This document shows, one piece after another, positions 1 through 8,144 of a DNA stretch of 64,000 nt. The position numbers were made by a program, and so were the translations under genes. Under the pieces are notes generated by a model that was given only the letters and a program-made list of their open reading frames with translations, was not told the origin of the DNA and did not search any database. Each line of letters opens with the position of its first letter. The first letter of the stretch is position 1. Origin of the DNA: CAYLQA01 sp964385695 (lineage in GTDB: Bacteria > Desulfobacterota > Desulfobulbia > Desulfobulbales > Desulfurivibrionaceae); the NCBI GenBank assembly GCA_964385695.1, contig CAYLQA010000011.1, positions 1-64,000 on the forward strand. Direction: 5' to 3'.

Positions 1-54
1 TTCCGCTGTTTCTATTCTCAACTTTCCCGCTAATCTGCGAAGAACCAAAAAAAA

Positions 55-85
55 GGGGAGGCAAACTATGCCTCTCCCTTTTTCC
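55..85. terminator. Bidirectional Rho-independent terminator
   Basis: A stem of about nine base pairs (GGGGAGGCA paired with TGCCTCTCC, one G-U wobble) with loop AACTA is flanked by an A-run on the left and a T-run on the right. It can therefore terminate transcription in both directions: the leftward HAD phosphatase gene and whatever arrives from the left edge. Confidence 0.75.
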
Positions 86-124
86 TTACACACACATAGC
101 GCGCTTGCTCCTGAGCGCCTTTTT

Positions 125-967
125 TTAATCCTTAAGCCAAGCGGCAGTTTCAGGAAAAAAATGCACCAACCCTTCTAGTACCCCGCCGCTATAATTGCCG
201 TTCATCTCCAAAAAATTACCCTGGGCCATATAAAGCGAGTTGAGTTGGTCGGTTGCTGCAAGATGGCGCAATGCCTCATCCCTTACCTCGCCCCTGGCAT
301 TTTTTACCAGGATGGATTTGAGCCCGCTGGTTAATACGGCCAGATCATTGCCGGAGTCTCCAGCAAACACAGTACGCTCTTGGGGGAATCCTTGGTTGCG
401 CATCAAAAACAGGATGGCGCTCAGTTTGTCCGCATTGCGGGGCAGGACATCAAGCAGGCCCACCCGTGCTATCTCATCGATGCTCCAGATCAGGTTTGCC
501 TTGATCTTTTCCCTGTGCAGTCTGTTTTGCATCTTTGAAAAAAGCAGTTGGCGATCAAAAAATTCCGGGGTGTAGTAGCTGAGCTTGAATTTATTCTGCT
601 TTTGTTCTTCCTGGAGCTTTAAATGGTCAAGATCTTCAAACAAGCCGGAGAGCTCCTGCCAACTTTTGCCCTGCCAGTCCGAACCGATCTCCTGGTGCCA
701 GAGTTCCCAGGGGTGCCACTCGCCTTTAGTAACCTCATAAATAGTGCTGCCCACATTACCAATGGCAAAGTCGGGCAGTGGGAGCTTGAATTCTTCAATG
801 GCCTTTAGCAGCAGATTTTTATCCCGACCGCTCACATAGGCTAGACGAATCTGTGGATGCCCGGCAAGGCGGGCCAGTAACCCCCTGGCCTGGGGGGATT
901 CGTCCTGAGGCCCATTGGGCAGGATGGTGCGATCAAGGTCGCTACATAAAAGGTAGGGTGAGGTCAT
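125..967 (-). CDS. HAD-superfamily (IIB) phosphatase, sucrose-phosphate-phosphatase-like
   Basis: About 280 residues. HAD motif I is DLDRTILP near residues 10-17, with the two aspartates of the phosphotransfer site. A motif II-type SGR follows near residue 46, and motif IV is GDSGNDLAVL near residue 200, which should bind Mg. A large cap lies between them, as in class IIB enzymes such as sucrose-6-phosphate and mannosyl-3-phosphoglycerate phosphatases. The substrate cannot be read from sequence; a sugar phosphate is an inference from the family. I chose the ATG at 967 because homologous domains begin there; a TTG at 1024 would add 19 unremarkable residues. It is transcribed away from the histidine kinase and ends at the hairpin at 55-85. 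Confidence 0.8.
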   Translation of the reverse strand: MTSPYLLCSDLDRTILPNGPQDESPQARGLLARLAGHPQIRLAYVSGRDKNLLLKAIEEFKLPLPDFAIGNVGSTIYEVTKGEWHPWELWHQEIGSDWQGKSWQELSGLFEDLDHLKLQEEQKQNKFKLSYYTPEFFDRQLLFSKMQNRLHREKIKANLIWSIDEIARVGLLDVLPRNADKLSAILFLMRNQGFPQERTVFAGDSGNDLAVLTSGLKSILVKNARGEVRDEALRHLAATDQLNSLYMAQGNFLEMNGNYSGGVLEGLVHFFPETAAWLKD

Positions 968-1071
968 GGCCGCCTGTTGCAATAGTGTTTCTTTTAGAAT
1001 AGAGGAGCGGATTTTTCCCTGCAAGCATTGTCTGAGTCAGATGATTGTAGCCAGAGAATTATGAGAGAAAG

Positions 1072-1100
1072 TTGACGTTACCAAATAGTAACATTATAAT
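1072..1100 (+). promoter_or_regulatory. Sigma-70 promoter of the heme-sensor two-component operon
   Basis: TTGACG (1072-1077), a 17-nt spacer and TATAAT (1095-1100) form a near-consensus promoter 58 bases upstream of the kinase start. The spacer contains the inverted repeat at 1077-1092, so a protein bound there would block RNA polymerase. Confidence 0.75.
1077..1092. promoter_or_regulatory. Operator-like inverted repeat GTTACC-N5-GTAAC, copy 1
   Basis: GTTACCAAATAGTAAC lies between the -35 and -10 elements of the kinase promoter. The same 16-bp architecture recurs at 4285-4300 and 4318-4333, just downstream of the regulator gene. The likely binding protein is the NtrC-type regulator at 2798-4144; this is inferred from position. 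A site inside the promoter predicts autorepression. Confidence 0.6.
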
Positions 1101-1157
1101 GCGGCCAGCTCAGCAGAGTGCAACCCTCAGTTACGTTTTTATAGGGAGTTACGGCAA

Positions 1158-2801
1158 ATGGATGCAAATGGAACACATCGTGCAAGAGTTCAGGCAAACA
1201 GTCAACTCTCTCAACCCGGGACGCATTCCATGAAGTTACGCACCAAGTTTATTGTCTTTATAGCCCTGATCGTTGCTGTTTCCTATGGGGTCACCTTTTA
1301 CCGTACTTCTGATTTTCAGCGGGAACTGGTTCTTTCCCAAGCGGCTCGTCAGGCAAGGATGCTGTCTAAGCAGGTTCTCATGACCCGCAAGTGGATCGCC
1401 GATCATAACGGGCTTTTTATAATGAAGGCGCCGGGAGTGGAGGCCAATCCTTTTTTGACCAAAGAGGCTGAGATCGAGGATGTTGCCGGCCGAAAATTCG
1501 TCAAGCGTAACCCAGCCATGGTGACCAGGGAACTCTCCGAGTATTCCTCCAAAGAGGGATTTTGCCGTTATCGCGTTACCACCCTCAAACCCATCAATCC
1601 AGCCAACGCCCCGGACCCTTGGGAGCGGAAAAGCCTGGTGAATTTTGAGCGCAGTGCGCTTGAGGAAAAGGTGGAGGTGACCCTACTCGGCGAGCAACAG
1701 GTCCTGCGTTACATCGCCCCTCTCTATGTGGAAAAATCCTGCCTTGAGTGCCATGCCCATCAGGGCTACAAGGAGGGCGATATCCGAGGCGGGCTCAGCG
1801 TTATCATTCCCATGGACTGGGCCTTTACCGGAATCGAAAAAAATAACCGCATGCTCTTTTTCATTGCCGCGGCCACCATCCTGGTGGTGGGGGTTGCCCT
1901 TTACCTCATGGTGGATCTCTTAATGGTCCGGAGGATGGGCAGCCTTGCCCGGGCCATGTCCCGTTACCCTGCGGAAAAAGAGGGCGTGCCGCAGCTGGAG
2001 GAGGCAGGGGACGAGGTCGGCCAACTGGCGGAAAACTTTCACGAACTTTGCCGGCGTCTTGAGACCTCACAGCAGGAGTTGGTTAAAACCAGGGAGCAGG
2101 TTTATCAAAGTGAAAAACTGGCTGCCTTAGGCCGCCTTTCCGCGGGCGTTGCCCATGAGGTCAACAATCCTTTGGGTGGCATGCTCAACTGTGTGAAGAG
2201 CATGCGTGAGGCCCCTGGTGATGCAACCATGCAAGAGCGCTACCTTGGCCTGATGGAGGGCGGGCTCAAGCGAATCGGCGGCATCGTCCAGCAGCTTTTA
2301 AAATTCGGCCGTCGGGAGCCCTTACGTTTTTCCATGGCCTCGGTGGATGAGCTGATCAAAGAGAGCTCTGTCCTGCTTGAGTACGGCCTGAAAAACGTCG
2401 AACTCAAGTTGGATCTCGGCCTGCCTGATGAGAAATATCCCATTGATTCAGGGGCCTTACAGCAAGTGATAGTCAATATCTCACTCAATGCCATTCAGGC
2501 CATGCCCGAGGGAGGAATACTACGTGTTCACTCCTGGGCAGCCGAGAAGATGTTGCATATTGAGATCGGGGACACGGGAAGCGGAATAAGCGAAGAACAT
2601 CTTTCGCAAATTTTTGATCCTTTTTTCACCACCAAGGATGTGGGCAAGGGAACCGGGCTCGGTTTGTCCGTGACCTACTCCCTGGTGGCGCGTATGGGCG
2701 GGATTATTGAGGTGGAGAGTGAGGAGGGGGTTGGTACGACGTTTCACATCAGCCTGCCCAAATCGCCTGAGGAGCAAAAAACAAACGGGGGAGAGGTATG
2801 A
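1158..2801 (+). CDS. Membrane histidine kinase with heme-binding DUF3365 (Tll0287-like) sensor
   Basis: 547 residues. A membrane segment (about 30-46) leads into a periplasmic DUF3365 domain with a c-type heme motif CLECH at 195-199. A second membrane segment (232-252) and a HAMP-like linker follow. The transmitter has an H-box with phospho-acceptor His333 in HEVNNP, and N, G1 (GDTGSG), F (DPFFTTK) and G2 (GKGTGLGL) boxes. It should sense redox state, a gas or another ligand at the heme and phosphorylate the next gene product. RBS GGGAG precedes 1158; an internal ATG at 1230 (MKLRTKF) is an alternative start. It overlaps the regulator gene by four bases. A paralogous sensor domain occurs at 15604-16869. 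Confidence 0.9.
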   Translation: MDANGTHRARVQANSQLSQPGTHSMKLRTKFIVFIALIVAVSYGVTFYRTSDFQRELVLSQAARQARMLSKQVLMTRKWIADHNGLFIMKAPGVEANPFLTKEAEIEDVAGRKFVKRNPAMVTRELSEYSSKEGFCRYRVTTLKPINPANAPDPWERKSLVNFERSALEEKVEVTLLGEQQVLRYIAPLYVEKSCLECHAHQGYKEGDIRGGLSVIIPMDWAFTGIEKNNRMLFFIAAATILVVGVALYLMVDLLMVRRMGSLARAMSRYPAEKEGVPQLEEAGDEVGQLAENFHELCRRLETSQQELVKTREQVYQSEKLAALGRLSAGVAHEVNNPLGGMLNCVKSMREAPGDATMQERYLGLMEGGLKRIGGIVQQLLKFGRREPLRFSMASVDELIKESSVLLEYGLKNVELKLDLGLPDEKYPIDSGALQQVIVNISLNAIQAMPEGGILRVHSWAAEKMLHIEIGDTGSGISEEHLSQIFDPFFTTKDVGKGTGLGLSVTYSLVARMGGIIEVESEEGVGTTFHISLPKSPEEQKTNGGEV

Positions 2802-4144
2802 CACCTGTTGTAAAGATACTGCTGGCTGAAGATGACGAAATCATGCGGGTCACGCTCTGTGACCGGCTCGTGAAAAACGGCTGGCTGGTGGACGAGGCCT
2901 GCGACGGGCGTGAGGCCCTTGAGTATCTCAAAAAAGAGACGTACCAGCTTCTTATCTCCGACATCCGCATGCCCAATATGGGCGGAGACGAGCTGTTGCA
3001 GGAGGTTTTGCAGCACGCATCGCAGACCGATGTGATTTTTATGACCGCCTACGGCAGCGTTGATGATGCCGTGGAGTGTCTGCGCCAGGGAGCGGCCGAT
3101 TATCTTTTAAAGCCATTTGATATGGATGATCTGGTCATTCGCATCAAGCGCCTTTTGGAGAACCAGACCATCAAGGCCCGCTGCGCCTCTTTGGAACAAT
3201 GCTGTCAGCAGGCACGCACCCCCATTATCGGCAGCAGCAAAGAGATTCGCACCCTGTTGAACCTTATCTCCCAGGTTGCCCCCTCGGACTCCACCGCTTT
3301 GATTACCGGTGAATCCGGCACCGGCAAGGAGTTGGTGGCCTCGGCCATCCATTTCGGCAGCCGCCGGGCGACCGGACCCTATGTGAAGCTCAACTGTGCC
3401 GCCATCCCCGAAGGGCTCATGGAGTCAGAACTGTTCGGGCATGAAAAGGGCGCCTTTACCGGTGCGGATGCCGCTAAGGCCGGGCGCTTCGAGTTGGCTG
3501 ACAACGGCACCCTCTTTTTGGATGAGATAGGGGAGTTGCCCCTGCATCTTCAGGCCAAATTGCTCAGGGTTTTGCAGGAAAAGGAGCTTGAGCGGGTTGG
3601 TGGCGTCAAGCCCATTAAGGTGGATGTCCGTATTCTCTGTGCCACGGCCAAGAATCTGGCGGAGGAGGTCAAGGAGGGGCGTTTTCGAGAGGATCTTTTT
3701 TACCGGCTGCAGGTCATTCCCGTTGAGGTGCCGCCACTCAGGATGCGCAAGGAGGACATTCCCGAGCTGTGCGATTTCTTTTTAGGTGAGTTCGCCCGTT
3801 CCAGCGGGACCAGTAAAAGCATCTCCAAGGATGCCATGGCCATGCTCACGGGCTATGACTATCCCGGCAATGTCCGGGAGCTGAGAAATATCATCGAGCG
3901 GGCCACCGTGCTTACCCCGGCATTGCTCATCGAGCCGTGGAATCTACCCGCTGACATTGCCGGGGCTGCCAAGCCCGAAGAGAGCAACACCCTAAAACTT
4001 GCCGAGGTCGTTGCCATGGCGGAGAAAGATTGCATTGTCCGCGCCCTGGTCCAGGCCGGAGGCAAAAAGGCCCAGGCCGCGGAGCTCATGGGGATCAGCC
4101 GCAAGAACCTCTGGGAAAAGATGAAGGCCCATCAGTTGGATTGA
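2798..4144 (+). CDS. NtrC-family sigma-54-dependent response regulator
   Basis: 448 residues. An N-terminal receiver has the phospho-acceptor Asp in ISDIRMP (about residue 54). The central AAA+ domain has Walker A GESGTGKE and an intact GAFTGA loop, so it should contact sigma-54. A C-terminal Fis-type helix-turn-helix ends in GISRKNLWEKMKAH. The ATGA overlap with the kinase makes it the cognate partner. Probable targets are the GTTACC-N5-GTAAC repeats: one in the operon's own promoter and two upstream of a -24/-12 promoter at 4388-4404. This parallels CbrB-crcZ in Pseudomonas, where an NtrC-type regulator drives an adjacent small RNA; the analogy is mine. Confidence 0.92.
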   Translation: MTPVVKILLAEDDEIMRVTLCDRLVKNGWLVDEACDGREALEYLKKETYQLLISDIRMPNMGGDELLQEVLQHASQTDVIFMTAYGSVDDAVECLRQGAADYLLKPFDMDDLVIRIKRLLENQTIKARCASLEQCCQQARTPIIGSSKEIRTLLNLISQVAPSDSTALITGESGTGKELVASAIHFGSRRATGPYVKLNCAAIPEGLMESELFGHEKGAFTGADAAKAGRFELADNGTLFLDEIGELPLHLQAKLLRVLQEKELERVGGVKPIKVDVRILCATAKNLAEEVKEGRFREDLFYRLQVIPVEVPPLRMRKEDIPELCDFFLGEFARSSGTSKSISKDAMAMLTGYDYPGNVRELRNIIERATVLTPALLIEPWNLPADIAGAAKPEESNTLKLAEVVAMAEKDCIVRALVQAGGKKAQAAELMGISRKNLWEKMKAHQLD

Positions 4145-4284
4145 TTTCGTCCGAATGTGTAATTCGGAGTAAGCAATGGCCTAGACAAAGGGAGTTGCTG
4201 TTTACAGCGAATAAGTCCTCTGGTTTTGGTTGGTTTGGGCACTGATTGATGATTCCTACCTTTTTTTGTGTCCACCTGTGCCGT

Positions 4285-4300
4285 GTTACCGTTCAGTAAC
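4285..4300. promoter_or_regulatory. Operator-like inverted repeat, copy 2
   Basis: GTTACCGTTCAGTAAC, same arms and spacing as copy 1. Its centre is 33 bp (about three helical turns) from copy 3 and about 120 bp upstream of the predicted sigma-54 start site, a normal enhancer distance. Confidence 0.65.
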
Positions 4301-4317
4301 ATCCTGCTTGTGTATTG

Positions 4318-4333
4318 GTTACCTTGTGGTAAC
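4318..4333. promoter_or_regulatory. Operator-like inverted repeat, copy 3
   Basis: GTTACCTTGTGGTAAC, extended by one pair on each side. Its centre is about 90 bp upstream of the predicted transcription start. With copy 2 it forms a phased pair on one helix face, as expected for an NtrC-type activator binding site. Confidence 0.65.
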
Positions 4334-4387
4334 ATTTTTTACTCCGTATTTCTCCGAATCCTTTAAAAGGCTGGGGTAAAAAGTATT

Positions 4388-4404
4388 TTGGCATACCTAT
4401 TGCT
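4388..4404 (+). promoter_or_regulatory. Sigma-54 (-24/-12) promoter
   Basis: TTGGCATACCTATTGCT has GG (4390-4391) and GC (4402-4403) separated by exactly ten bases, the invariant geometry of sigma-54 promoters. Predicted start is near 4415. A weaker sigma-70 reading (TTGGCA, 16 nt, TACTAT) overlaps it and cannot be excluded. Confidence 0.65.
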
Positions 4405-4414
4405 TTTGCTACTA

Positions 4415-4481
4415 TAGTTACAGAAAAGAATCAAACGGTGTCTGAAAAGTAAAAGGGCCTCGCTGAGAGGCCCTTTTTTTT
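4415..4481 (+). ncRNA. Putative sigma-54-dependent small RNA or attenuated leader
   Basis: About 67 nt lie between the predicted start and the end of the terminator T-run. The segment contains no start codon. Either it is a free-standing small RNA made when the heme-sensing pair is active, or it is a leader whose terminator sets readthrough into the HD-GYP gene 58 bases further on. The sequence alone cannot decide. Confidence 0.5.
4451..4481 (+). terminator. Strong Rho-independent terminator
   Basis: An 11-bp perfect stem AAAAGGGCCTC / GAGGCCCTTTT with loop GCTGA is followed by further T residues to 4481. It sits between the sigma-54 promoter and the HD-GYP gene. Confidence 0.9.
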
Positions 4482-4538
4482 AGGCAAGAAGTAGGGTGCA
4501 TGTCAGAACCTTTGTTCCTTAAATAAGGTTATTAAGGT

Positions 4539-6578
4539 ATGAAGGGCGGGGATAAAAAAATGTTTGGTAATTTGTTACGCAGCACCAGGAGGTTCTGGGG
4601 GTTACTGATGCTGCTTTTCGCTTTTTTTCTTCTGGTCACTGCCTATGGTGGACGCCAGATCTACGAAGGAGAAAAGCAGGCCCTTCGGCATGAGGTTGAT
4701 GTCAACCTGCACCTTGCCGAAGATATTCTCAAGGCTGCCTTTGCCGATCTGTCTGAAGAATTGCAATTTCTCTGGTCCCAGCCTGCAATAGCCGCGTTGG
4801 TTGAAAATGGTTTTGCCGGTGAGGCCGAACGGCGTGAAATTCTGAATCTTTTTCACCACACTGTCCTAACGCATAAAAGCTACCACAAGGTCGCCTTGAT
4901 CGGCAGTGACGGAATAGAGGTGATCGGGGTGGACAGCGGCAAGGGCGCCTTGCCGATCATATCGCAAGGGCAAAAGCACGCCGCAAAGGTTTATGATCAG
5001 TGCCTTACGAAAAGCAGACAGCTCGGCAAGGGCCAGACCTGCGTCATGTCTGCGCTTATTAATAACGATGAGCCCGGGCTCATCGTCTCCACCGGACTTT
5101 TTGACGACAATGGAAAATGGCAGGGAGTGCTCACCCTTTCTCTGGGCCTGAGCAAGGTATTATCCCTGTTGCCTGAAAACACCTTCATCCAATCTAAAGA
5201 TAACCGCGTCCTGCCCAATGATGCCGCCAAGGCAAACTTTTCCCTCTATGGCCCCTGGAATTTTATCGATGAGCAGGGGACTATTACGGTCTCGGATACG
5301 GAAATCATTCATTACAAGCGAATAAACTTCCTGCCGGAGCAGCAGCTGCTCGTTGGTTTTTTTCAGAATACCGGGAGCGTCAAAAAGGCCCTTTGGCGCC
5401 TGACCCTGATTTTCCTTTGCATTCTCAGCGTGTTTTTCGCCCTGCTCGCCGTGCTCAACTATACTCGCTCTTCACAGTTTAAGGAGATGATCGAGGCGCA
5501 ACGCTCCATCGTTTTTTCCCTGGCCAACTTGGCGGAATGGCGCGATCTCGATACAGGGCAACATCTTGAACGGACCCGGAACTTCGGGGTCCTGCTTGCC
5601 AAAGAACTCAGGAAAAATAAGAAATTTGAAAAGCGGATCGACCAAGATTTTCTGGCCGACATGTATGATGCCGCTCCCCTGCATGATTTGGGCAAGGTGG
5701 GAATAGCCGATGGGATACTCCTCAAGCCGGGGAAGTTGACCGCGCAAGAGTATGAAAAGATGCAGCAGCATGTGCATATCGGCAAGGACATCATTGAAAA
5801 TGTCATCAACAAGCTTGAGCGACCGGAGTCCTTTTTGGTGATGAGCCGCAATATTGCCCATTACCACCATGAAAAGTTTGACGGCAGCGGGTACCCGGAG
5901 CAGTTGCGCGGCGAACAGATTCCGCTTGAGGCCCGTATCTACGCATTGTGTGACGCCTATGACGCCATCCGGACCAGGCGGCCGTATAAGGGGCCGAAGA
6001 CGCATCTGGAGGCGGTTGAGAGAATTTTTGTGGCCCGAGGTACGCATTTTGACTGCGATGTGGCCAATGCCTTTCTCGACTGTGAAAGGGAGTTCATGGA
6101 GGTGTATGAGGCATACATGCTCTATGACGAGGTTTATAAGCGGATTTTTAAGGGCAGAGATCTCAATGATCTTGACGTGGTCTGGTCCGATGACTTTGAG
6201 GTCGGCATCAGCTTTATCGATCAGCAGCACCGTGAATTGATCAGCCGGATCAACACCCTCTTTCACCAAGTCATGCAGGGAACCGGCAAGGAAGAAACCC
6301 TGCGCATGATTCACTTTTTAAAGGATTATATCGTGGAGCATTTTGCTGCGGAAGAGCAGTATATGCAGAGCCATAATTATTCCGACTACAAAAAGCACAA
6401 GGCCATGCACGACCAGTTTATCGTGGAATTTACCGAGGTTGTGCAGCAGGTCGAGAGTGAGGGCATCTCCTCCGACTTTGTGATTGTTGTTAATAAGCGG
6501 GTGGTCAATTGGCTGGTCTCCCATATCTTTTTGGTGGATAAAGGCATTGAGGCAATCTGTGCCCAATCCTCTTCGTAG
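4539..6578 (+). CDS. Membrane HD-GYP c-di-GMP phosphodiesterase with C-terminal hemerythrin domain
   Basis: 679 residues. Membrane segments at about 19-36 and 286-306 enclose an extracytoplasmic Cache-like sensor region. The cytoplasmic HD-GYP domain has HDLGK (382-386), HH at 443-444 and GYP (451-453), so the metal site looks intact and it should hydrolyse c-di-GMP. Residues 548-640 form a bacteriohemerythrin domain with diiron ligand motifs QQHRE (H564), HFAAE (H601) and HKAMH (H620, H624), which binds O2 or senses redox state. The fusion suggests oxygen- or redox-gated c-di-GMP turnover. It follows the terminator at 4451-4481, so it may be under control of the upstream two-component system. 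An alternative start at 4560 has the better RBS (GGGCGGGG). Confidence 0.9.
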   Translation: MKGGDKKMFGNLLRSTRRFWGLLMLLFAFFLLVTAYGGRQIYEGEKQALRHEVDVNLHLAEDILKAAFADLSEELQFLWSQPAIAALVENGFAGEAERREILNLFHHTVLTHKSYHKVALIGSDGIEVIGVDSGKGALPIISQGQKHAAKVYDQCLTKSRQLGKGQTCVMSALINNDEPGLIVSTGLFDDNGKWQGVLTLSLGLSKVLSLLPENTFIQSKDNRVLPNDAAKANFSLYGPWNFIDEQGTITVSDTEIIHYKRINFLPEQQLLVGFFQNTGSVKKALWRLTLIFLCILSVFFALLAVLNYTRSSQFKEMIEAQRSIVFSLANLAEWRDLDTGQHLERTRNFGVLLAKELRKNKKFEKRIDQDFLADMYDAAPLHDLGKVGIADGILLKPGKLTAQEYEKMQQHVHIGKDIIENVINKLERPESFLVMSRNIAHYHHEKFDGSGYPEQLRGEQIPLEARIYALCDAYDAIRTRRPYKGPKTHLEAVERIFVARGTHFDCDVANAFLDCEREFMEVYEAYMLYDEVYKRIFKGRDLNDLDVVWSDDFEVGISFIDQQHRELISRINTLFHQVMQGTGKEETLRMIHFLKDYIVEHFAAEEQYMQSHNYSDYKKHKAMHDQFIVEFTEVVQQVESEGISSDFVIVVNKRVVNWLVSHIFLVDKGIEAICAQSSS

Positions 6579-6742
6579 TGTCGTCAACACTCCCTGGTGC
6601 GCCTAGATAGTGTCGCCTTTCCCTCCCTTTGTTTCCTCCTCTTCTGTTATGATAGGATAGAGTGATATTGGAGTCAGGAAATTTCGTATAAACGTTACCC
6701 GCGTCGTGTAACCAACTGACACCGCTATCTTACGAGGAAGAA

Positions 6743-7240
6743 ATGAAAAGACAACTTTGCTTACTATTGGTCTTTTTCGCCTTAGTGGTTCTTGCGCCAC
6801 CGGCTTTTACCTTACCGGGCTGGATGAGTGTGGCCGTGAAAAAAGCTGCGCTACGAACTTCCCCCATGCCCTTTGCCGCAACCATTGCCAAGCTTGATTA
6901 TGGGTTGCGGGTGGACATTCTTGAGGATAATGGCCTCTGGTACCGGGTGCGGACCCAGAACGAACGGCAGGAGGGCTGGGTACATAGCGCCAGCCTGGTG
7001 GACAAAAGGATCAGGCTGACCGTGGGCGAGCAAATCGATGCCGCGGCCTCGGAAGATGAGCTTGCCTTGGGCGGCAAGGGTTTTAACGCCCAAGTGGAGG
7101 CGGAGTATAAACGGCGTGATACGGGTGCAGCCTATGAATGGGTTGATTGGATGGAGCAGCTCAAAATTCCTGCCTCCACCATGCAGCAATTTATGGCCCG
7201 GGGAGCACTGCAGCCAAAGGGGGTGGGCGATGAAAAATAA
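6743..7240 (+). CDS. Exported bacterial SH3-domain protein
   Basis: 165 residues with a clear signal peptide (lysine-arginine start, hydrophobic core to about residue 22). Residues 28-88 resemble a bacterial SH3 domain: ALRTSPMP, then a GLWYRVRT strand and EGWVHSASL. Such domains bind peptidoglycan or peptides in the periplasm. The rest is not recognised. The gene overlaps the next one by 11 bases, and the ATG at 6743 follows an ACGAGGAAG ribosome site. Co-transcription with an M48 peptidase lipoprotein suggests a joint role in envelope maintenance, which is an inference. Confidence 0.8.
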   Translation: MKRQLCLLLVFFALVVLAPPAFTLPGWMSVAVKKAALRTSPMPFAATIAKLDYGLRVDILEDNGLWYRVRTQNERQEGWVHSASLVDKRIRLTVGEQIDAAASEDELALGGKGFNAQVEAEYKRRDTGAAYEWVDWMEQLKIPASTMQQFMARGALQPKGVGDEK

Positions 7241-8141
7241 AGTCCTCTTTGCTCTTCTGACATCGCTGGCCCTTTTTATTGCCACAGGTTGCAAGACCTC
7301 CGAGGTGCTGGATCATGTGGGTGGCTTCAGTGTCGGCGGCTTTACCGTGAGCGAATCGCAGATGGAATCGTTGACCAAAACCGTCCGCGCCATGGAAAAG
7401 GCCTTTACCGATATCACCCCGGAGCAGGAGTACTACATCGGCCGGGCCGTGGCGGCCCAAATTCTTTCCAGTTACAAGCCCTATAAAGATAAGCGGGCGT
7501 TGCGTTATCTCAACCTCGTCGGACAGAGTCTGGCAACGTATTCCGACATGCCGGAGACCTTTGGCGGCTACCATTTTTTGATTTTGGATGATGACTCAAT
7601 AAATGCCTTTGCCGCGCCGGGCGGGTTTATTTTTGTTACCCGCGGCATGTTGCGTTGTTGTAAAAACGAGGATGCTGTAGCGGCTGTGCTGGCCCATGAG
7701 ATCGCCCACGTTCAGAACAAGCACGGTTTGCAGACCATCAAAAAGGGCAGAGTGACCCAGGCCTTCACCGTCATGGCAACCGAGGGCGCCAGGCAGCTTG
7801 CCGCCCCTGAGATGGCTCAGTTGACCGATATTTTTGAGAAGACCATCCAGGATATCACCACGACTTTGGTCACCAACGGCTACTCCCACGCCTTTGAAAA
7901 ACAGGCGGACATGGGAGCGTTGAGCATTCTGCGTCGCATGGGCTATGATCAGCACGCCCTGCTGATGATGCTTGACGAGATGAAGCAGCGCCTGAAGCCG
8001 GGAGGTTTTGACTTTGCCAAAACCCATCCTGACCCGGAGGAGCGTATTGGGGAGTTGGCTTCCCATATTGATTCTTCAGTTGCGGCTTCGGGAATGGACC
8101 GTCGTGAAAAGCGTTTCCGCGCAATGCTGGGTAGTATTTAA
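7230..8141 (+). CDS. M48-family metallopeptidase lipoprotein
   Basis: 303 residues from the ATG at 7230; the reading frame is open further upstream, but that part is not protein-like. A lipobox LFIATGC places the lipidated cysteine at about residue 20, so the enzyme is probably anchored in the envelope. The zinc motif is HEIAH in LAHEIAHVQNKH, and the third ligand is expected in the downstream EKQADMGAL stretch. Members such as BepA/LoiP assist or degrade outer-membrane proteins. It overlaps the SH3 gene and is three bases from the cyclase gene, which indicates one operon. Confidence 0.9.
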   Translation: MKNKVLFALLTSLALFIATGCKTSEVLDHVGGFSVGGFTVSESQMESLTKTVRAMEKAFTDITPEQEYYIGRAVAAQILSSYKPYKDKRALRYLNLVGQSLATYSDMPETFGGYHFLILDDDSINAFAAPGGFIFVTRGMLRCCKNEDAVAAVLAHEIAHVQNKHGLQTIKKGRVTQAFTVMATEGARQLAAPEMAQLTDIFEKTIQDITTTLVTNGYSHAFEKQADMGALSILRRMGYDQHALLMMLDEMKQRLKPGGFDFAKTHPDPEERIGELASHIDSSVAASGMDRREKRFRAMLGSI

Positions 8142-8144
8142 TCG

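Larger units (their letters stand above)
4145..4538 (+). other. Gene-free regulatory region (394 bp)
   Basis: No coding sequence is visible. In order it holds two operator-like inverted repeats, a sigma-54-type promoter, a short transcribed segment, an intrinsic terminator and the start region of the HD-GYP gene. The order matches an enhancer-promoter-leader arrangement. Confidence 0.7.

Noticed and set aside
5472..6314. 280-residue minus-strand ORF opposite the HD-GYP gene
   Set aside because: It is antisense to intact HD-GYP and hemerythrin motifs.
6694..6712. GTTAC...GTAAC repeat upstream of the SH3 gene as a fourth operator
   Set aside because: The spacer between the arms is nine bases instead of six, so it does not match the other three sites.
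7038..7229. Longer M48 peptidase reading frame
   Set aside because: It overlaps the SH3 gene; the lipoprotein signal peptide begins at 7230.
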